Shown: positions 9,936 through 22,294 of the stretch, in pieces
How the letters are laid out: every line of letters starts with the position of its first letter
How positions within the stretch are numbered: the stretch's first letter is position 1
Assembly (NCBI GenBank): GCA_032717465.1
Contig: CM064732.1
Span: forward strand, 24,626,729 to 24,690,728
DNA: 64,000 nt
Reading direction: 5' to 3'
Origin: Coenobita brevimanus
Taxonomy: Eukaryota > Arthropoda > Malacostraca > Decapoda > Coenobitidae
Position numbers and translations under genes: made by a program
Notes under the pieces: model-generated
What the model saw: the letters and a program-made list of their open reading frames with translations, nothing else
Database searches by the model: none
Told to the model about the DNA's origin: nothing

Positions 9936-10023
9936 GTGTGTCGGCGGCGATGTGGCAACAGAGCTAACAATATGAGGTCCCAGATCGCCCCACCCAAACT
10001 GCCTTCATAAAATAGAACGACTG
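9936..10023 (-). repeat. Right terminal inverted repeat
   Basis: Reverse complement begins cagtcgttctattttatg and tracks the left end for about 88 bp. Confidence 0.88.
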
Positions 10024-10728
10024 TAGTAATCTACCAATTTTATCTTTCACTCCCCTTCTAACTTTACTACCACCCTGTCTTAATCTCTTCACCTCTTTCC
10101 AGAACATTTTCTTACAGTCCCTCCACTTTACACTCAAATTCCTTCCAAATTCCTCATCCATCCTCTTCTTACTCTCTCTTACTAATCTTTTCACCTCTCT
10201 GTTCCTTTCTACATGTAACTCTCTCTTCCACCTCTCAACTTCTTCCAAGCCCCTATTTCTCATCCATTCATCATATGCTTTCTTCTTTTGTGCCCCAGCC
10301 TGTCTTACCTCTTCATTCCACCATGCTGTTCCTTGCACCCCCTTCCATCTTCTCTTCACCCCACACACCACATCACATGCTGCACATATTTCTTTCATGA
10401 ATATCATGCACACACCTTCCACATCCCCCACCTGCTCCAATTCATATTTACCCAATCGTTCCTCCTCTTCTCTCTTATATTCTGCCTTTTTCTCATCCTC
10501 TTGTAACCTTCCCACTCTCCTTGCAACTACTCCTTCCTCCCGTCCTTCCCTTCTTCTATTTCTCCATCTTACTTGGGTCTAAATTCTGACCACCACCAGG
10601 CAGGGGTCAGAAAGTCCACTCCCCCAACCTCTATAATCCTCTTGCATCCATTACACATCTTCGCATCCTTTCATCCACACACACATAATCAATCATTGCC
10701 TTCCTTTCATTCAGTTCACCACCCACCC
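10024..10728 (-). pseudogene. F1 copy B endonuclease-RT linker
   Basis: Minus-strand frame (main open part to 10515) with LQEDEKKAEYKREEEERLGK, YELEQVGDVEGVC, GTAWWNEEVRQAGAQKKKAY and EEFGRNLSVKWRDCKKMFWK, homologous to 3558-4208 of copy A. Past 10515 the match continues weakly through the end of the endonuclease and stops at about 10728, the 5' truncation point. Confidence 0.75.
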
Positions 10729-11385
10729 TGAAATGTGTGCAAGGGAGCATACATCAATAGTTTGCCCCCCCCCCTTTTTAAATAAATAGTAGTTGGCTAT
10801 TTTCTAATAGATAATAAGCGGCATTTATAAACAAAGATAAATACTACACATAAAAAGGGCCGGATGGCCATGCCTTCGAGGCTGACTTAGTATTCCAGGG
10901 GCTTCAAGAGTAAGTGAAAGAGTGTATGGCCCATTTCACTGGGGATGATGCTATTAGTTCTCCCACCATAGCGTCTTTCATTTTCATTGCCTGTCTCACC
11001 CTACCTCACTCCGTCGCTTGGGTTAGATGATGATGGTCAGGCTAGAGAAACTTGGTGGAGCTTGTTTAGTGGGAAAGTAGCGAGGTGGATCGAAACAAAA
11101 ACATGTGAAAGAAAGCACGATAGTGTTTCAGACACGTTGAACTGATTGATTGGTCAACATCCATGTTTGCACTGTCCCGTGCTGTCAGTAACCAGTGACC
11201 ATAGTCAAACCTCATTACATGAATATAATGTAACGAGTATTTCTCAAGTGAAGTAGTATAAAAGTACTTGAAAACTATACTTAACGATAAACGTCTGTAC
11301 TTTTTATAAAGTAGATTATCGCAAAAATTATGTAAGTACAGTACCGTACTCATGTAAATTTACTCCGTTACACTACAACTCTGAT
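10729..11385. other. No gene seen
   Basis: AT-rich sequence with a C-homopolymer near 10767. A 95-codon minus frame at 11066-11353 has no recognisable family and no supporting context. Confidence 0.5.
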
Positions 11386-11403
11386 TCTCTCTCTCTCTCT
11401 CTC

Positions 11404-11474
<71 letters not shown>
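11386..11474. repeat. (CT)n then (AT)n compound microsatellite
   Basis: About 21 bp of ct repeats followed by about 67 bp of at repeats. The AT part abuts the 3' end of the minus-strand LINE that follows. Confidence 0.95.
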
Positions 11475-11476
<2 letters not shown>

Positions 11477-11885
11477 ATAATAAATGGAGGAAGGAAAAAC
11501 AAAGGAAAAAAAATAAGGCCATGTGCCTAAAGGCATCCTCCATTCATAAAATATTTATAACAACTGGATTAAAATTGAAGTGGATTAAATGTTTGTAGGA
11601 AACAACTCCCGGGAAGTGAATTCCAGAGAGTAGTAGATATGAGGATAAATTAATTTTGATAAACAGAGGTTCTGCATTGCGGGGGGAGAGAGAGAATGAG
11701 TTCATGGGCGCTCCCAGCTGCCTGGGTATTTCGGGAGAAAATGTGAACGGGAGGCAAATTGTAGCCAGTTCGTCAGAGCACTTGTGGTGAAAGAATCGAT
11801 AAAATAATGCTAAAGAAGCAACATCTCTACATACTGATAATGGAGTCCTGCGTAATGGCAGGATTATTGATTAATCTAATGGCTT

Positions 11886-13342
11886 TATTCCGAATTTTGT
11901 CCAACTGCCTCAATGCAACCGCTCCACATCCACTCCACAGTGGTGAGCAATATTTGGTCTGAGAACGCATATGACTTTTGTACAGTATATTGTGGCCATC
12001 TGCTCGTCAGTGAAGAACTCACGAACTCTGTACATAAGTCCCAATTTTTTGGAAGCATTTTTAGCAAGGGATTTAACATAAGCTGACCAGCTTAGGTTGG
12101 GGTTTAGAGTAACACCTAGGATATCAATTGTACTGGATATGGGAATATTTACATCACTTAAAATTATGTGAGAGTCCGAGGGATTCTTTCTGTTGTAGAA
12201 ATTAATGTATTTAGTTTTCTGAGCATTAAATGAGACCAGATTTGTTTGTCTCCATTGATTAATTTTAGAAAGGTCCTGGTTCAGAGAAATTGCTGCGTTC
12301 ATTTGGGAATCTATAATATCAAGTTGTGTAAAGGAGGTACTAACTGTGAAAGAACTATGAAGGGTCGCGTCATCAGCATAAGAGTGTACTGGATTGTAAG
12401 TGACAGATAGGAGGTCATTTATATGAATGAGAAAGAGGGTTGGCGCCAAAACTGATCCCTGAGGTACGCCAGCATTCATGGAATGAAACTGAGAATAAAT
12501 TCCATCTACCATGACCCATATTATTCTATTATGAAGGTAAGAAGAAATTAGGGGAACCAGTGATGCAAAGTCATAGTGTGACATCTTGGACAATAAGGCC
12601 CGGTGCCATACTCTGTCAAATGCTTTTGATATATCATGCGCTATTGTGTGTGTTTCACCATGTTGGTCTATTGTTTTGTTAATCTTATGGGTAAGAAGGC
12701 AAAGAATGTCTACAATTGAACGTTCTTGTCTAAATCCATACTGCCGATCATTGATTAATTTATTGATTTCTAGATGCTTGATTATGTGTTTGTTAATTAG
12801 TCTCAAAAACTTTACCTAGAATGGAAGTTATTGCAATTGGTCTATAGTTTGATAGATCAGAAGTTGCCCCCTTTTTAGGAACAGGGTGGATATTTGCTTC
12901 TTTCCAAGAGGCTGGAAAACTTGAGGTACGGGTGCATAAACAGAAAAATTTTGCCATTACAGGAGCCAACACTGAGGAGCAATTTTTAAGTACTATTGAA
13001 GGAATTTCATCTGGACCAGTAGATTTGTCTACTGAGAGATTCTGTAATACAGCTTGTACGTATCTGGTGTGAATCGTGAAAGGAGGTATTTGAGGGGAAT
13101 CAAAATCAAATACAGGAATATTGTGATTTTCTGTATTTAGGGTTGAGTTTGTTGAAAAATATGGCAACAACAAGTTTGCTTTTTCCACGTAGGTCATATA
13201 CTAGAATTCCATTGGGGGACTGTACAGGAGGAATGGAATTAAGGGTTGACAAGAATATTTTGTTATCATTTGGGTTGTTTAGTGGTTTGTTAGCCTTTAT
13301 GTAGAAAGTTTGATTTAGAAAGATTGATAATAATTTTGGCAT
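11886..13342 (-). pseudogene. F3 reverse transcriptase
   Basis: 12793-13197 has KSTGPDEIPSIVLKNCSSVL and NYRPIAITSILGKVFE. 11910-12806 continues with NDRQYGFRQERSIVDIL, HDISKAFDRVWHRALL (first Asp), NAGVPQGSVLAPTLFLI and VHSYADDATLHSS (catalytic ADD), then thumb and the INQWRQTNLVSFNAQKTKYI region. A frameshift near 12800 joins the two parts. The usual LDLSKAFD is HDISKAFD. Otherwise the catalytic residues are present. Confidence 0.82.
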
Positions 13343-14484
13343 GTTTTCTGATATTTCTATAATAGTTAAAGGCTTCTTTGGTTTTGGTCCTAGTATAAGT
13401 GTTATAGGCTATTGTTTTATGTTCTGTTACTCTAGCACAAGTGTGGTCAAACCATTTAGGAGAATTACATCTTTTTCGATGATGGGGAATGAATGTTTCC
13501 ATGCCGACTTTAATGAAATCCTGTATGCGGCCCAATGCGGAATTTGCATCTTGGGAGAAAAAAGCGGTCCAAGGAACATCCATGAAGAAATCATTGAGTC
13601 CCTCCCAGTCTGCCCTGTCATAGTGACAATTAGTCACCGCGACAGGCTCAGAGCAGGAGGGTGTGGTAGGTGTTAAACTGGTAGCATGAATCAGACAATG
13701 ATCCGAGGATCCGAGGGGGGACGTCACTTCGACATTATAATTATCTAAATTGGTTGTTAGAAACAAGTGCAGAAGGTGGGGATTTTGATCGAGGTTGTCT
13801 GGTACACGGGTGGGTTGACTGACTAACTGGGTGAGATTAAATAAGTCTGCAAATAGCTCACATTCAAGACCAGAGTCATCAGTTCTGGCTGAATAAGTGA
13901 GCCATGTAACATTATGGACATTAAAATCACTCAGAATAGTAATTTCTGATACAGTATTAATGTTGAGGACACTTAGCTGTGAAGACTGAGAGTCAAATAA
14001 ACTCGGCTCTGGTGGGGCATTAGGGGAGCGATAAACACAACAGAAATACTTAGCTTTACCAGAAGAAATTAATTCATATAAGGAAGAGTCAAAATAAGGA
14101 CAATTTAGTAATCTCTTCCAGGGTAATTTCTGATTTAGCAAGGCAGCATACACCTCCTTTGGGTCTGAAATTTTGAGTCAAGATATAACCAGGAAGTTAA
14201 ATCTAGCTAAATCAGATGTGGAGCTTACTTGTCTCTGTCAAAAATAGCAGATCAGGGGATTCAACCTGGAGGAAATTTTGAACAGAGTTAATGTTGGAGT
14301 GAAGTCCCTTAATATTGCAAAGGAAAATTTTACTGCACTGACGAGCAGATTTAGGGTGCCGTAACACTGGAGGTGGCACAGTCGCTTGATGACGACCGGG
14401 AGGGCCCTGTGCAGATGACCCAGCCCTGCCGGTGGCGGTCACCCAAGAATCAACTGCACTAATTCCCAGTATAGCAGCAGCCAT
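13290..14484 (-). pseudogene. F3 endonuclease domain
   Basis: The N-terminal part (14212-14484) has FLCNIKGLHSNINSVQNFL and DLLFLTETSK, the first endonuclease motifs. After a frame change, 13290-14153 carries YFCCVYRSPNAPPEP, ITILSDFNVHNVTWL (DFN motif, with S where G is usual before DFN) and SPLGSSDHCLI (catalytic SDH). PKWFDHTCARV marks the linker. The domain order is complete, but it is broken by a frameshift around 14155-14210 and another near 13290. Confidence 0.8.
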
Positions 14485-14560
14485 GGTTCTTTTAATGGGA
14501 GGGAGAGCAGGGATGTGTCGTGAAATGTGTACGATATGTAATGACAAGACTGGTGTTTTA

Positions 14561-15570
14561 TGGAGAGAGGATAGCTGGTTTAAGGTGTGTCGGTTTGTAT
14601 GAATTCCTCAACTGGTTACTAATATATCAGCTTATTGGAACCCCACAACTGATCACCAATTATATATCAGCTTAGACATGACGTCACTGTTCCAAGCAAG
14701 GTTAATAATGTTCCGCCTGGTCGAAGTCACTTTTGGCTGACACTCTCCACCAAATGTTTTCTCACACACTGGAGATGGTGGGCATCGGTGTAGATCCTGT
14801 TGAAGGAATTGTAGAGGTGGGTAGCGTGTGTAGGTTATTTGAAGACTGAGCAGATTTATCTCTTTTTTTAGGCCACAGTAAGATACAACTGCGACACAGA
14901 GAGCTCAGAGTTAATACGTCCCTCTCGTCTGAACGATAAGTGCATTCTGCCCTATCTGGCCGGCGTCCCCTCTGGGAGTGGCACTGAGGTCAACACATTC
15001 AGAGGTGCCAAACCCCACAGACAATTGGGATTTATACATGAACAGAAGCATCAGAACTTTACCATGCACATTATACACCTCAATAAAGTAGTATTGATTA
15101 CATGAAAGTATACCAACAGGGTAAGCATTTCCCCCAAGACCTTAAAGATATATACAATTCATATTTCTCTATCGCCTTCCCTTTTCCCAAGTTGTTTATG
15201 ATAGAGAATGCTGGGCTCTGCAAAATCCAGTGCTCATGTCGTTCCCACACCACACTATAGTAAGTGGTATTTGGACTCTTATCCCAACACTACAACACAT
15301 TTTCTCTAAATATGAATAATATAATGTGTACAGTAGCGAGAGAGATGCTCCAATGTGGAAAAAATGTCAGACACTAGAACAAAGACGATGTGATATAATG
15401 TGGATGTATGTATTGTGTAAAGAGGGCAGCCTGATCCCCTCTGATGTTTGAGGCAGAAAAATGTGTAACCAGCTACCAAGGCTTAAGAGAGAAAATTATA
15501 TCCAGGCTATTCCCTGAGTTTCCCGTTACCTTGGCGGTAGTACTTCCCTGGGCGAGGTTGCCTACCCTTA

Positions 15571-15610
<40 letters not shown>

Positions 15611-16060
15611 CTGAAATCATGTCGCGAAATTTTATGAAAACATCTGCTGACAGACTGAAGTATCGGTAGTACTGACTTGAGTAGATATTAATTTTGCGTC
15701 AGCTGATCAGCCTGTGGATGCGAGTAAGCTATATGTTTGGTAACTAAACGAAACCGGACTATGTACTATGCCTTTCTGGTTTTTATTTCTGTTTCTTAAA
15801 TATGATGCGTGTCTCATGTTTTCTATTGTTTATTACCACGTCAGCAACATTGCAATTCATTTAGCTAAATACAGTATGGGTCCGGAAGTCAGGTGTCCAT
15901 CTTAATTAATTTAACTCGTAAATTAGTTAATAAGTGTGAGCTGGGATTCCCTTATTTGGTAGTTATAAAAAAAAAAAACTAAAGTATTCTACAAATGAGG
16001 ACAAAGTTACTGTATAATGATAACCGATATTTTTTTTTTTTTTTTTTTTTTTTTTAAGGG
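14561..16060. other. No gene seen; (AT)n at 15574-15608
   Basis: About 1.5 kb without a family signature. Two near repeats of an atatatcagctta phrase occur at about 14622-14636 and 14660-14675. A 35-bp (AT)n tract sits at 15574-15608, and an A run and a 24-bp T run lie near 15968 and 16033. The first few hundred bases may be 5' UTR of the neighbouring F3 LINE. Confidence 0.5.
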
Positions 16061-16067
16061 GCTAACT

Positions 16068-16420
16068 GAATCCCAATGACGAATTCGAACACATAAACCA
16101 CCGACCGAAATCTTCGCACAACTGTTCGTGTGCTTGATTCTGGATGTAGTTCGTCTATCTCGCCATAAACATTGCTTGAAGGTGCTGCTTCGATCGTTGT
16201 GATTATTTCCTGGTCCTTTGGTCATATGGTAACGCAAGGACGACATGAAAGATGACGGTTATCCATTGTTCCTTCCTCCCGAATTCGCCTAATTGACCTT
16301 TGTACGATTCTGCTTACACCAAATGTTTGAGCTGTCTGTTCAGGATTCGTTTCTCGTTTTGTGGTAAGGTGTAAGATCAAATGGCGAGAAAACATTGCCT
16401 GGCAGTTCGCATTTCGTCTC
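16068..16420 (-). pseudogene. Tc1-like transposase N-terminus relic
   Basis: Minus strand from about 16420: LTTKRETNPEQTAQTFGVSR followed by RRIREEGTMDNRHLSCRPCV. This is a helix-turn-helix DNA-binding head followed by a GRPR-like hook, as in Tc1-type transposases. A frame change follows, then QEIITTIEAAPSSNVYGEID, SSTRTVVRRF, the second DNA-binding subdomain. The catalytic DDE part is absent: the match ends at a T-rich run near 16056. No TIRs were found. Confidence 0.72.
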
Positions 16421-18666
16421 TTATACGAAAATCGGACAAAGTAATTCTTGCGAGTCGATGCAAAGGCTTTGGGATTTCCTGGGTTCATTTGTACCGTCAT
16501 CCCACCAGTAGCAGATATGAAGCTTGAGGAAGTCAAGCTAGTCAACCACGAACATGTACTACCTGTGATAGAAATTTCATAATGGTTCACGTGTTGCACC
16601 TAATCTTCGGACTTATCTTTGACTACATACTCTACCGCCAAACAGTTTAGTTGATCTTAGAGGGGACACCTTGTGGTAAAGAGATTTGCTTCAGCATTCC
16701 AACACTTTACTTAGCTGAGAAAAAGTCTCTCTTAGAATGAACAGTATTGCCCGAAGGAAGCAGGGCTGAAACCAATGTTACGTCCTCTGGCGTAGGGGGT
16801 TAAATTATTCCATGTGGTTCCCTTCATCGCATTTTTACCTGTTTGCCAACTTACCTACTGAATTAAACCTTCAACCAGAGGAGGACGTCATTATCTATCA
16901 AATTTGTTCTTGCTCCTAACGCTCTTGTTTATGTTGGCATACCTGGGGGTGCATATACAACTCTTCTTGTATTGTACACTCCGTCGGCGATTTCTCTTGT
17001 GTTACGGGACGACTGAGTTATCGTTAGTAATGACTACCCTGCATTATCTATTCATTTCCTGTTGCCCTTGCCATACCTTCACCCACACTCACACAGAGCC
17101 GCAACACACACGATACCATCAAGCAAGTTACTAGTGGAGTGCTAGTTACGGACCACCCAGTAGATTCTTCTATTTCATAGGAATATGCATGGGATTCACT
17201 GACTTTTTCTGTACCAGTGAGCTTTATTAAACCGAATAAGATAATTTCTAAATAGCCACAATAAAGAAATTTGGAACACAGCTTTCTCAGACTCCTGTGG
17301 CTCAATCTCAACTAAATTAGCTCATTTGCAGTTACTTAGAGGAAAAAATCCTTATCAAGAGAGGGTTACTGGTACCATTATAAACACACTAAAATTCCTG
17401 TACTCATCCTCACGTGAATAAAATTTGTTATGGAAGAAAATAATAATTTTATTTACTATGAGAGGACTAAGCTCCTTCTTGTGATTTCATCCCTTTCATT
17501 TGTTCCTAGTTAAGATTTCTCTCTAATGTAAAGAAAAATCAACGCAATCACCAACAAACGCCTGTCTTCCGCCATCACTAAGACGCTTGATAAATAATCC
17601 TATGGCAATCGAAGGAATATCATCGCACCTTCACCAAAATTATTAACAAACAAGTCATATATCCCGGGATACTGCCAACAAAGTTTGGGTACAAGTCGCC
17701 TCTTGATTTGGACATATTTTAGGAACAGCATACAGACACACAAACGCAGAAGCAGGCATCATTATCACCTCCCAAGGTGGGCCAGTTAGTCTCATAATTC
17801 CTACGATTTTTTTTTTTTTTTTTTTTTTGCCCTCTCAGTTCGAGGGTGCATTTCTAAATATATTCTTGCTTTCTTCAGACGAATTATTTACCATAGGTTT
17901 CAAGTGTAAGAGTTGTAAAAGTTGGATACAGCCTTGAATTGCCCTTCCACTGCTGAAGAGTTTTCCTTTCTGAAAAGTAATCGTCCGGCGGTAGCAGGAA
18001 AAAAAAAATCATCTGATTCAAGGCGTTAAGGTACCACCAGATGATCGTTTTCCATCAAAGAAAAACTCCGGTACTGAAGGGATTCATGAAGGCTATTTCC
18101 CTTTACAAGCGACGGGTACAGTATGTATCTCCGCCACTGAACAGAACTGAAGTTAGAGAGAAATAATAATAAAAGAAAGTCGTTGAGCTTAAGCTGTTAA
18201 ACCATTTTCTTTGCTTCTCCACAACCTGTGTTATCAACTTGCAAACATCTGTATACAAATAAAGAGTGTCGGTGAAGCACGTCTGAGCCCCACTTACTAT
18301 TGCATGACTGTATGGCTCGTTTTTCTCATCTCAACCGGGATAGTGTTCCAGTTATAATACAACTGTGCTCTTTGATGGCCGAATTTTCATCAAGGAGTCA
18401 GATTTATTGTCACTGACTCAGGGGTAAGTTAGAAATTTGGGTAATGCAAAAAATGTGATTTTACTCCAATATCTTATTTACACACGCTTTTAAACATTAA
18501 CATTATCCTGTTCTCTCATACTAACACTGTCCTTCCCTTAAACAGATATAAATTACTGTCTCCTTCAGACACATTAATTTACACTTCTTGGCATATTGTA
18601 TCCATAATTAATCATGTCTTCCTTTTTTTCTAAACCCTTTCCAACTCGTGCGTGTATATATGTACA

Positions 18667-18670
<4 letters not shown>
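16421..18670. other. No gene seen
   Basis: About 2.2 kb with only short chance frames, a T homopolymer at about 17808-17828 and small A runs. No transposon signature recognised. Confidence 0.5.

Positions 18671-18722
<52 letters not shown>
18671..18722. repeat. (AT)26 microsatellite at a LINE 3' end
   Basis: Perfect at repeats immediately adjoining the 3' terminus (tgccagacgcc on plus) of F1 copy C. Confidence 0.95.
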
Positions 18723-18724
<2 letters not shown>

Positions 18725-18905
18725 CCAGACGCCTTAATCCCGTACAGAGTGGCCACAAACAAATCGCCTCCACGTCGCCCTGTCCCTTGCCATTTCACTG
18801 CCCTGCTCCCAACTCGCACCCCCCTCTCTCATACTGTATACCTCTCCACCCCATCCCTCCATCTCATCCTCGACCTCCCCCTCCCTCTCCCCCCCTCCAC
18901 CTCAC

Positions 18906-20354
18906 TCACACTCTCTTCGTCATTCTCTCACTCTCCATCCTCTCCACATGGCCAAACCACCTCAGTGCGTTCCTCCTAACGCGTCCTATCACATTCACAT
19001 CCACACCACAACGCTCTTTTATATCCTCATTTGTCAGACTGTCTCTCCATGTGACTCCACAGGCTCGTCTTAAATAACTCATTTCCACTGCTCTCACTCT
19101 TGGCTTTTGTCCTTCCAAAAACGTCCAAGCTTCACTTCCATATGTTAGAGTTGGTATCACAACACTGTCATGTAGTAACTTTTTTCACTTTCATGCTCAC
19201 TTCCCTGTTTCTTATCACTGCTTTCAAGGAACCAGCGACCTTTCTTCCTTGTTGTACTCTTTCAAGCACTTCATCCTCCAAACTTCCATCCTTACTCATC
19301 ACACTACCCAAATACTTAAACGTACTCACATTCTCCATTTCCTCACCATCCAAACTACTGTACATTCACTGACTTCACCTCTCTCAAAGACAATCATTTT
19401 ACTCTTCCCTACATTCACCTTTAGATTCCATTTCTTACACACTCTCCCAGACTCATCCACCATGCCTTGCAGCTCCCCTTCGTCTTCACACAAGAACACA
19501 GGATCATCTGTAAACAACAGTACAGGGACTTTCCAAACATTACTCTCTTGCACCAGGGCCACTACAACATCCTCTGCCCAACTCGTACCTTGTATCTCTT
19601 TTGTTACCCCATCCATGTACAGATTGAAAAACCATGGGGACATGACACATCTCTGTTTCAACCCAACCTTCGAAGAGAAAATTCACTCAGTTCACCATCC
19701 ACACGCACTGCAGCCTTAGCACTGTCATACATACTATTCACAGCATTGAACAACTTCCCGTCTACTCCATATTTTCTTAATACTTTCCACAATCCTTGTC
19801 TGTCCACCCTGTCATATGCTTTCCCCAAATCCATGAAAGCCGCATACAACTTCTTTCCCTTCTCTAGAAACTTTTCCGCTTAAGATCTAAGAATGAATAT
19901 CTGAACCACACAGGCTCTTCCCTTTCTAAAGCCTCCCTGTTCTTCTCCAATTAATTCCTCTGTTCTTTCCCTAACTCTGTCAATAACTATCCTACCATAC
20001 ACTTTTCCTATTACACTAAGACGACAAATGCCACTATGATTACCACACACTTCTTTTTCCGCCTTTTCCTTTGTTCAAGAGAATAATTACATCTGACTTC
20101 CAATCCTCCTGGACTGTACCTTCCTCCCAAGCCAATCTGCACATCTTCCACATCCATTCTACTATTATCTGTCCCCCATGCTTCAGCATTTCACCACACG
20201 CTCCATTAATTCCTGGGGCTTTCCCCAATTTGACTTTCTTCATTGCTTCCACAAGTTTTATCCTTCTGATTTCTTCCTGTCTTCTCACCTCCCTCCTTCT
20301 CCCAGCCATTCCCCAGCCACTTATACTCGCATTACTTCCATCCTCTATGTTCAA
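18906..20354 (-). pseudogene. F1 copy C reverse transcriptase and C-terminus
   Basis: Minus-strand pieces: 20040-20354 (RIKLVEAMKKVKLGKAPGIN), 19658-19849 (YAAFMDLGKAYDRVDRQGLW), 19326-19661 (MSPWFFNLYMDG, LLFTDDPVFLCEDEGEL), 19168-19365 (STFKYLGSVMSKDGSLEDEV) and 18906-19160 (PTLTYGSEAWTFLEG, LRRACGV, LRWFGHVERM). The catalytic ADD is read as TDD and frames change at least four times. Inactive. Confidence 0.8.
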
Positions 20355-20375
20355 CAGTTCCTTAAGGTGTTCTGT

Positions 20376-21022
20376 CTATCTGCTCACTTTTTCTCCCTTC
20401 TTCACTAGTAATCTACCATTTTTATCTTTCACTCCCCTGCTGACTTCACTGCCACGCTGTCTTACTCTCTTCACCTCTTTCCATAACATTTTCTTACAAT
20501 CCCTCCACTTTACACTCAAATTCCTTTCAAATTCCTCATCCTTTCTCTTCTTTTTCTCTCTTACTAATTTTTTCACCTGTCTCTTCCTTTCTACATATAA
20601 CTCTTCCGTCTCTCAACTTCTTTCACAAACCTATTTCTCATCCATTCATTTTATGCTTTCTTCTTTTGTGCCACAGCCTGTTTCACCTCTTCATTCCACC
20701 ATACTGTTCCTTGCACCCCCCTCCGTCTTCTCTTCACCCCACACACCACATCACATGCAACACATATTTCTTCTGCGAATATCCTGCACACATCTTCCAC
20801 GTCCCCCATCTGCTCCAATTCATATTTACCCAATCGTTCCTCCACTCCTCTCTTATACTCTGCCTTTTTCTCATCCTCTTGTAACATTTCCACTCTCCTT
20901 GCAACTACTTCTTCCCGTCCTTCCCTTCTTCTATTTCTCCATCTTACTTGGATCTTGATTCTGGTCACCACCAAGTGGTGGTCAAAAAGTCCACTCCCCC
21001 AACCTCTATACTCCTCTTGCAT
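20376..21022 (-). pseudogene. F1 copy C linker
   Basis: Minus frames 20376-20576 and 20651-21022 hold EEFERNLSVKWRDCKKMLWK, GSGLFDHHLVVTRI (the SDHH-like endonuclease end, here FDHH), YELEQMGDVEDVC and GTVWWNEEVKQAVAQKKKA. Homologous to copies A and B. Confidence 0.78.
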
Positions 21023-21122
21023 CCATTACACATCTTCGCATCCTTTCATCCACACACACATAATCAATCATTGCCACCACCCACCCTTCTCATCACTCAC
21101 CATGTAATCCTGTGGATCATTT

Positions 21123-22294
21123 GAGGCGCTGACTTCATTACTGGGCTAAGCGCAACACTACAAAATGCCAGAATATGTGTTTGAAGTCTTGCGACTTTAA
21201 AACTTTGATATCTCTGTAACCACTTGTGTTATTTTGATGTTTTTTTTTTTCAAATGTAGGTTATGGTATTTTGTTTATTACTAAAATCTTTATTTTGCAC
21301 TATCTCATTAATCATGATGCTATCGTGTGAAGAAGTAAAATTTTGCCCCCCACTGCTGGACCGATCAGCTATGAAACTATTTTTATCCTACAAATAACTA
21401 CAGAAATACATCATAAGAGGTCAATAATATAATAGTATAATGTCCCAGGAGTGTCATACTGTGGAATAAAATCGAAGTTCTGTGACGTAAGTATAATTAT
21501 TTTCACAATAATAGCAGTTTAAATGTCGGAGTTTTTAATCACCAATAAACACGCACCACATCATAAACATCAAGAAAAACATAATAAATTATTTTATTGC
21601 CGACAATAGTAAAAAAGTAAGACAGCATTCAGTGTATGGGGACATTAATAGAAAACCCCTGTAACCTAAATGATAAAAAAAAAAAACGTAACCTGAAAAA
21701 AGAAATCTGCTACGAGTACCAGTAACATCACACACACAATGGCAATAATAATAATAGTAATAATGGTTAAAAAACATTATAATAATAATGAGAAAGCACC
21801 CGCAAGGCGGGTGAGAGAACCATATTGTCCCATCTCCTCTCCCCTTCACAGCTGCTGGTGGGAGCAGTGTCAAGCATCAGCTTATTGCCTAGCTGCAGTG
21901 CAACCTGACTATCTGATTGGCCAGCTTCAAGGGGGGTAAGGAAAAGGGCTGGGATATAGCCCAGTAATGCTCTCACATTCGCTTCAACACCACGGGGAGT
22001 CAACATAAGGAACATAGACAGGCTGAACTCATAGGAAAAGCCACCATACAGCTGGCGGAATTCTGGACCCAGTCGCCCGATTTGAGCACTAGTGCAGATC
22101 TGGGCAGGTTTTTTTGCTGTGTGGGGCGACGGCGCAACACACGTCTACATAACCAGGATTTTTACCCTTTTGTATACTGTTTCTTAGCACTTTTTTATTT
22201 CCAACGTATAGAGGGATGGTTTAGCTACCTGTTGGTGCATGTAGGTGCTTGGCGGCCGTTTTGATGCTTAGCCTGGTAATGAACTCAGTGCCTC
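21123..22294. mobile_element. Non-autonomous TIR DNA transposon, 1172 bp, 4-bp target duplication
   Basis: The ends are imperfect inverted repeats: gaggcgctgacttcattact then gggctaagc at the left, and the complement of gcttagcc, tggtaatgaactcagtgcctc at the right (about 24 of 28 match). ATTT occurs on both sides (21119-21122 and 22295-22298), once in the uninterrupted LINE. A 2-bp duplication with TIRs beginning tgagg is an alternative parsing. No transposase frame exists inside; the longest frames are under 100 codons. The superfamily is not identified. Confidence 0.75.

Larger units (their letters stand above)
8123..10023 (-). mobile_element. DNA transposon, IS630/Tc1/mariner type, 1901 bp, TA target duplication
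   Basis: The ends are inverted repeats of roughly 88 bp (8123-8210 and 9936-10023) opening (c/t)agtcgttctattttatg and continuing through cagtttgggtggggcg and ttagctctgttgccaca, with a handful of mismatches. TA dinucleotides at 8121-8122 and 10024-10025 are the duplicated target within LINE copy B; copy C shows the empty site. The cargo is one degenerate minus-strand transposase gene. The long TIRs, TA duplication and DDE catalytic domain place it in the IS630/Tc1/mariner superfamily. The D-to-E spacing is far longer than the classical 34 residues. Confidence 0.88.
6439..10728 (-). mobile_element. F1 LINE copy B, interrupted by a DNA transposon
   Basis: Minus-strand copy of the same LINE family. 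Its 3' end is at 6439-6470: a tctatctat tail then the complement of the gccaccac...gggattg end seen in the other copies. Coding sequence runs up to 8122, is interrupted by the TIR transposon at 8123-10023, and resumes at 10024-10728 where the element is 5'-truncated inside the endonuclease. The LINE reads cactagtaatctacc across the site in copy C, which confirms that the two halves were contiguous and that TA was duplicated. Without the insertion the element is about 2.4 kb. Confidence 0.85.
11475..14560 (-). mobile_element. Non-LTR retrotransposon, family F3 (Jockey/CR1-like), near full length
   Basis: Minus-strand LINE. Coding begins near 14484 (MAAAILGIS) and runs through an APE endonuclease and an RT to about 11885. 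A 3' UTR with aaggccatgtgcctaaagg follows, and the 3' end rests against the (AT)n tract at 11408-11474. A second, more decayed relative lies at 33498-36519. Domain order EN-RT and the motif style (NYRPIAITSILGKVFE, SYADD) fit the Jockey/CR1/I-related groups. I cannot fix the clade without a tree. Confidence 0.82.

Noticed and set aside
16007..16246. 79-codon minus ORF ending in poly-Lys
   Set aside because: It is an out-of-frame reading of the Tc1-like transposase relic plus a T-homopolymer; the meaningful residues lie in the neighbouring frame.
20071..20958. 295-codon plus ORF
   Set aside because: Antisense shadow of the F1 copy C linker; composition (S/F/L/P) reflects the complement of a Lys/Glu/Arg-rich protein.
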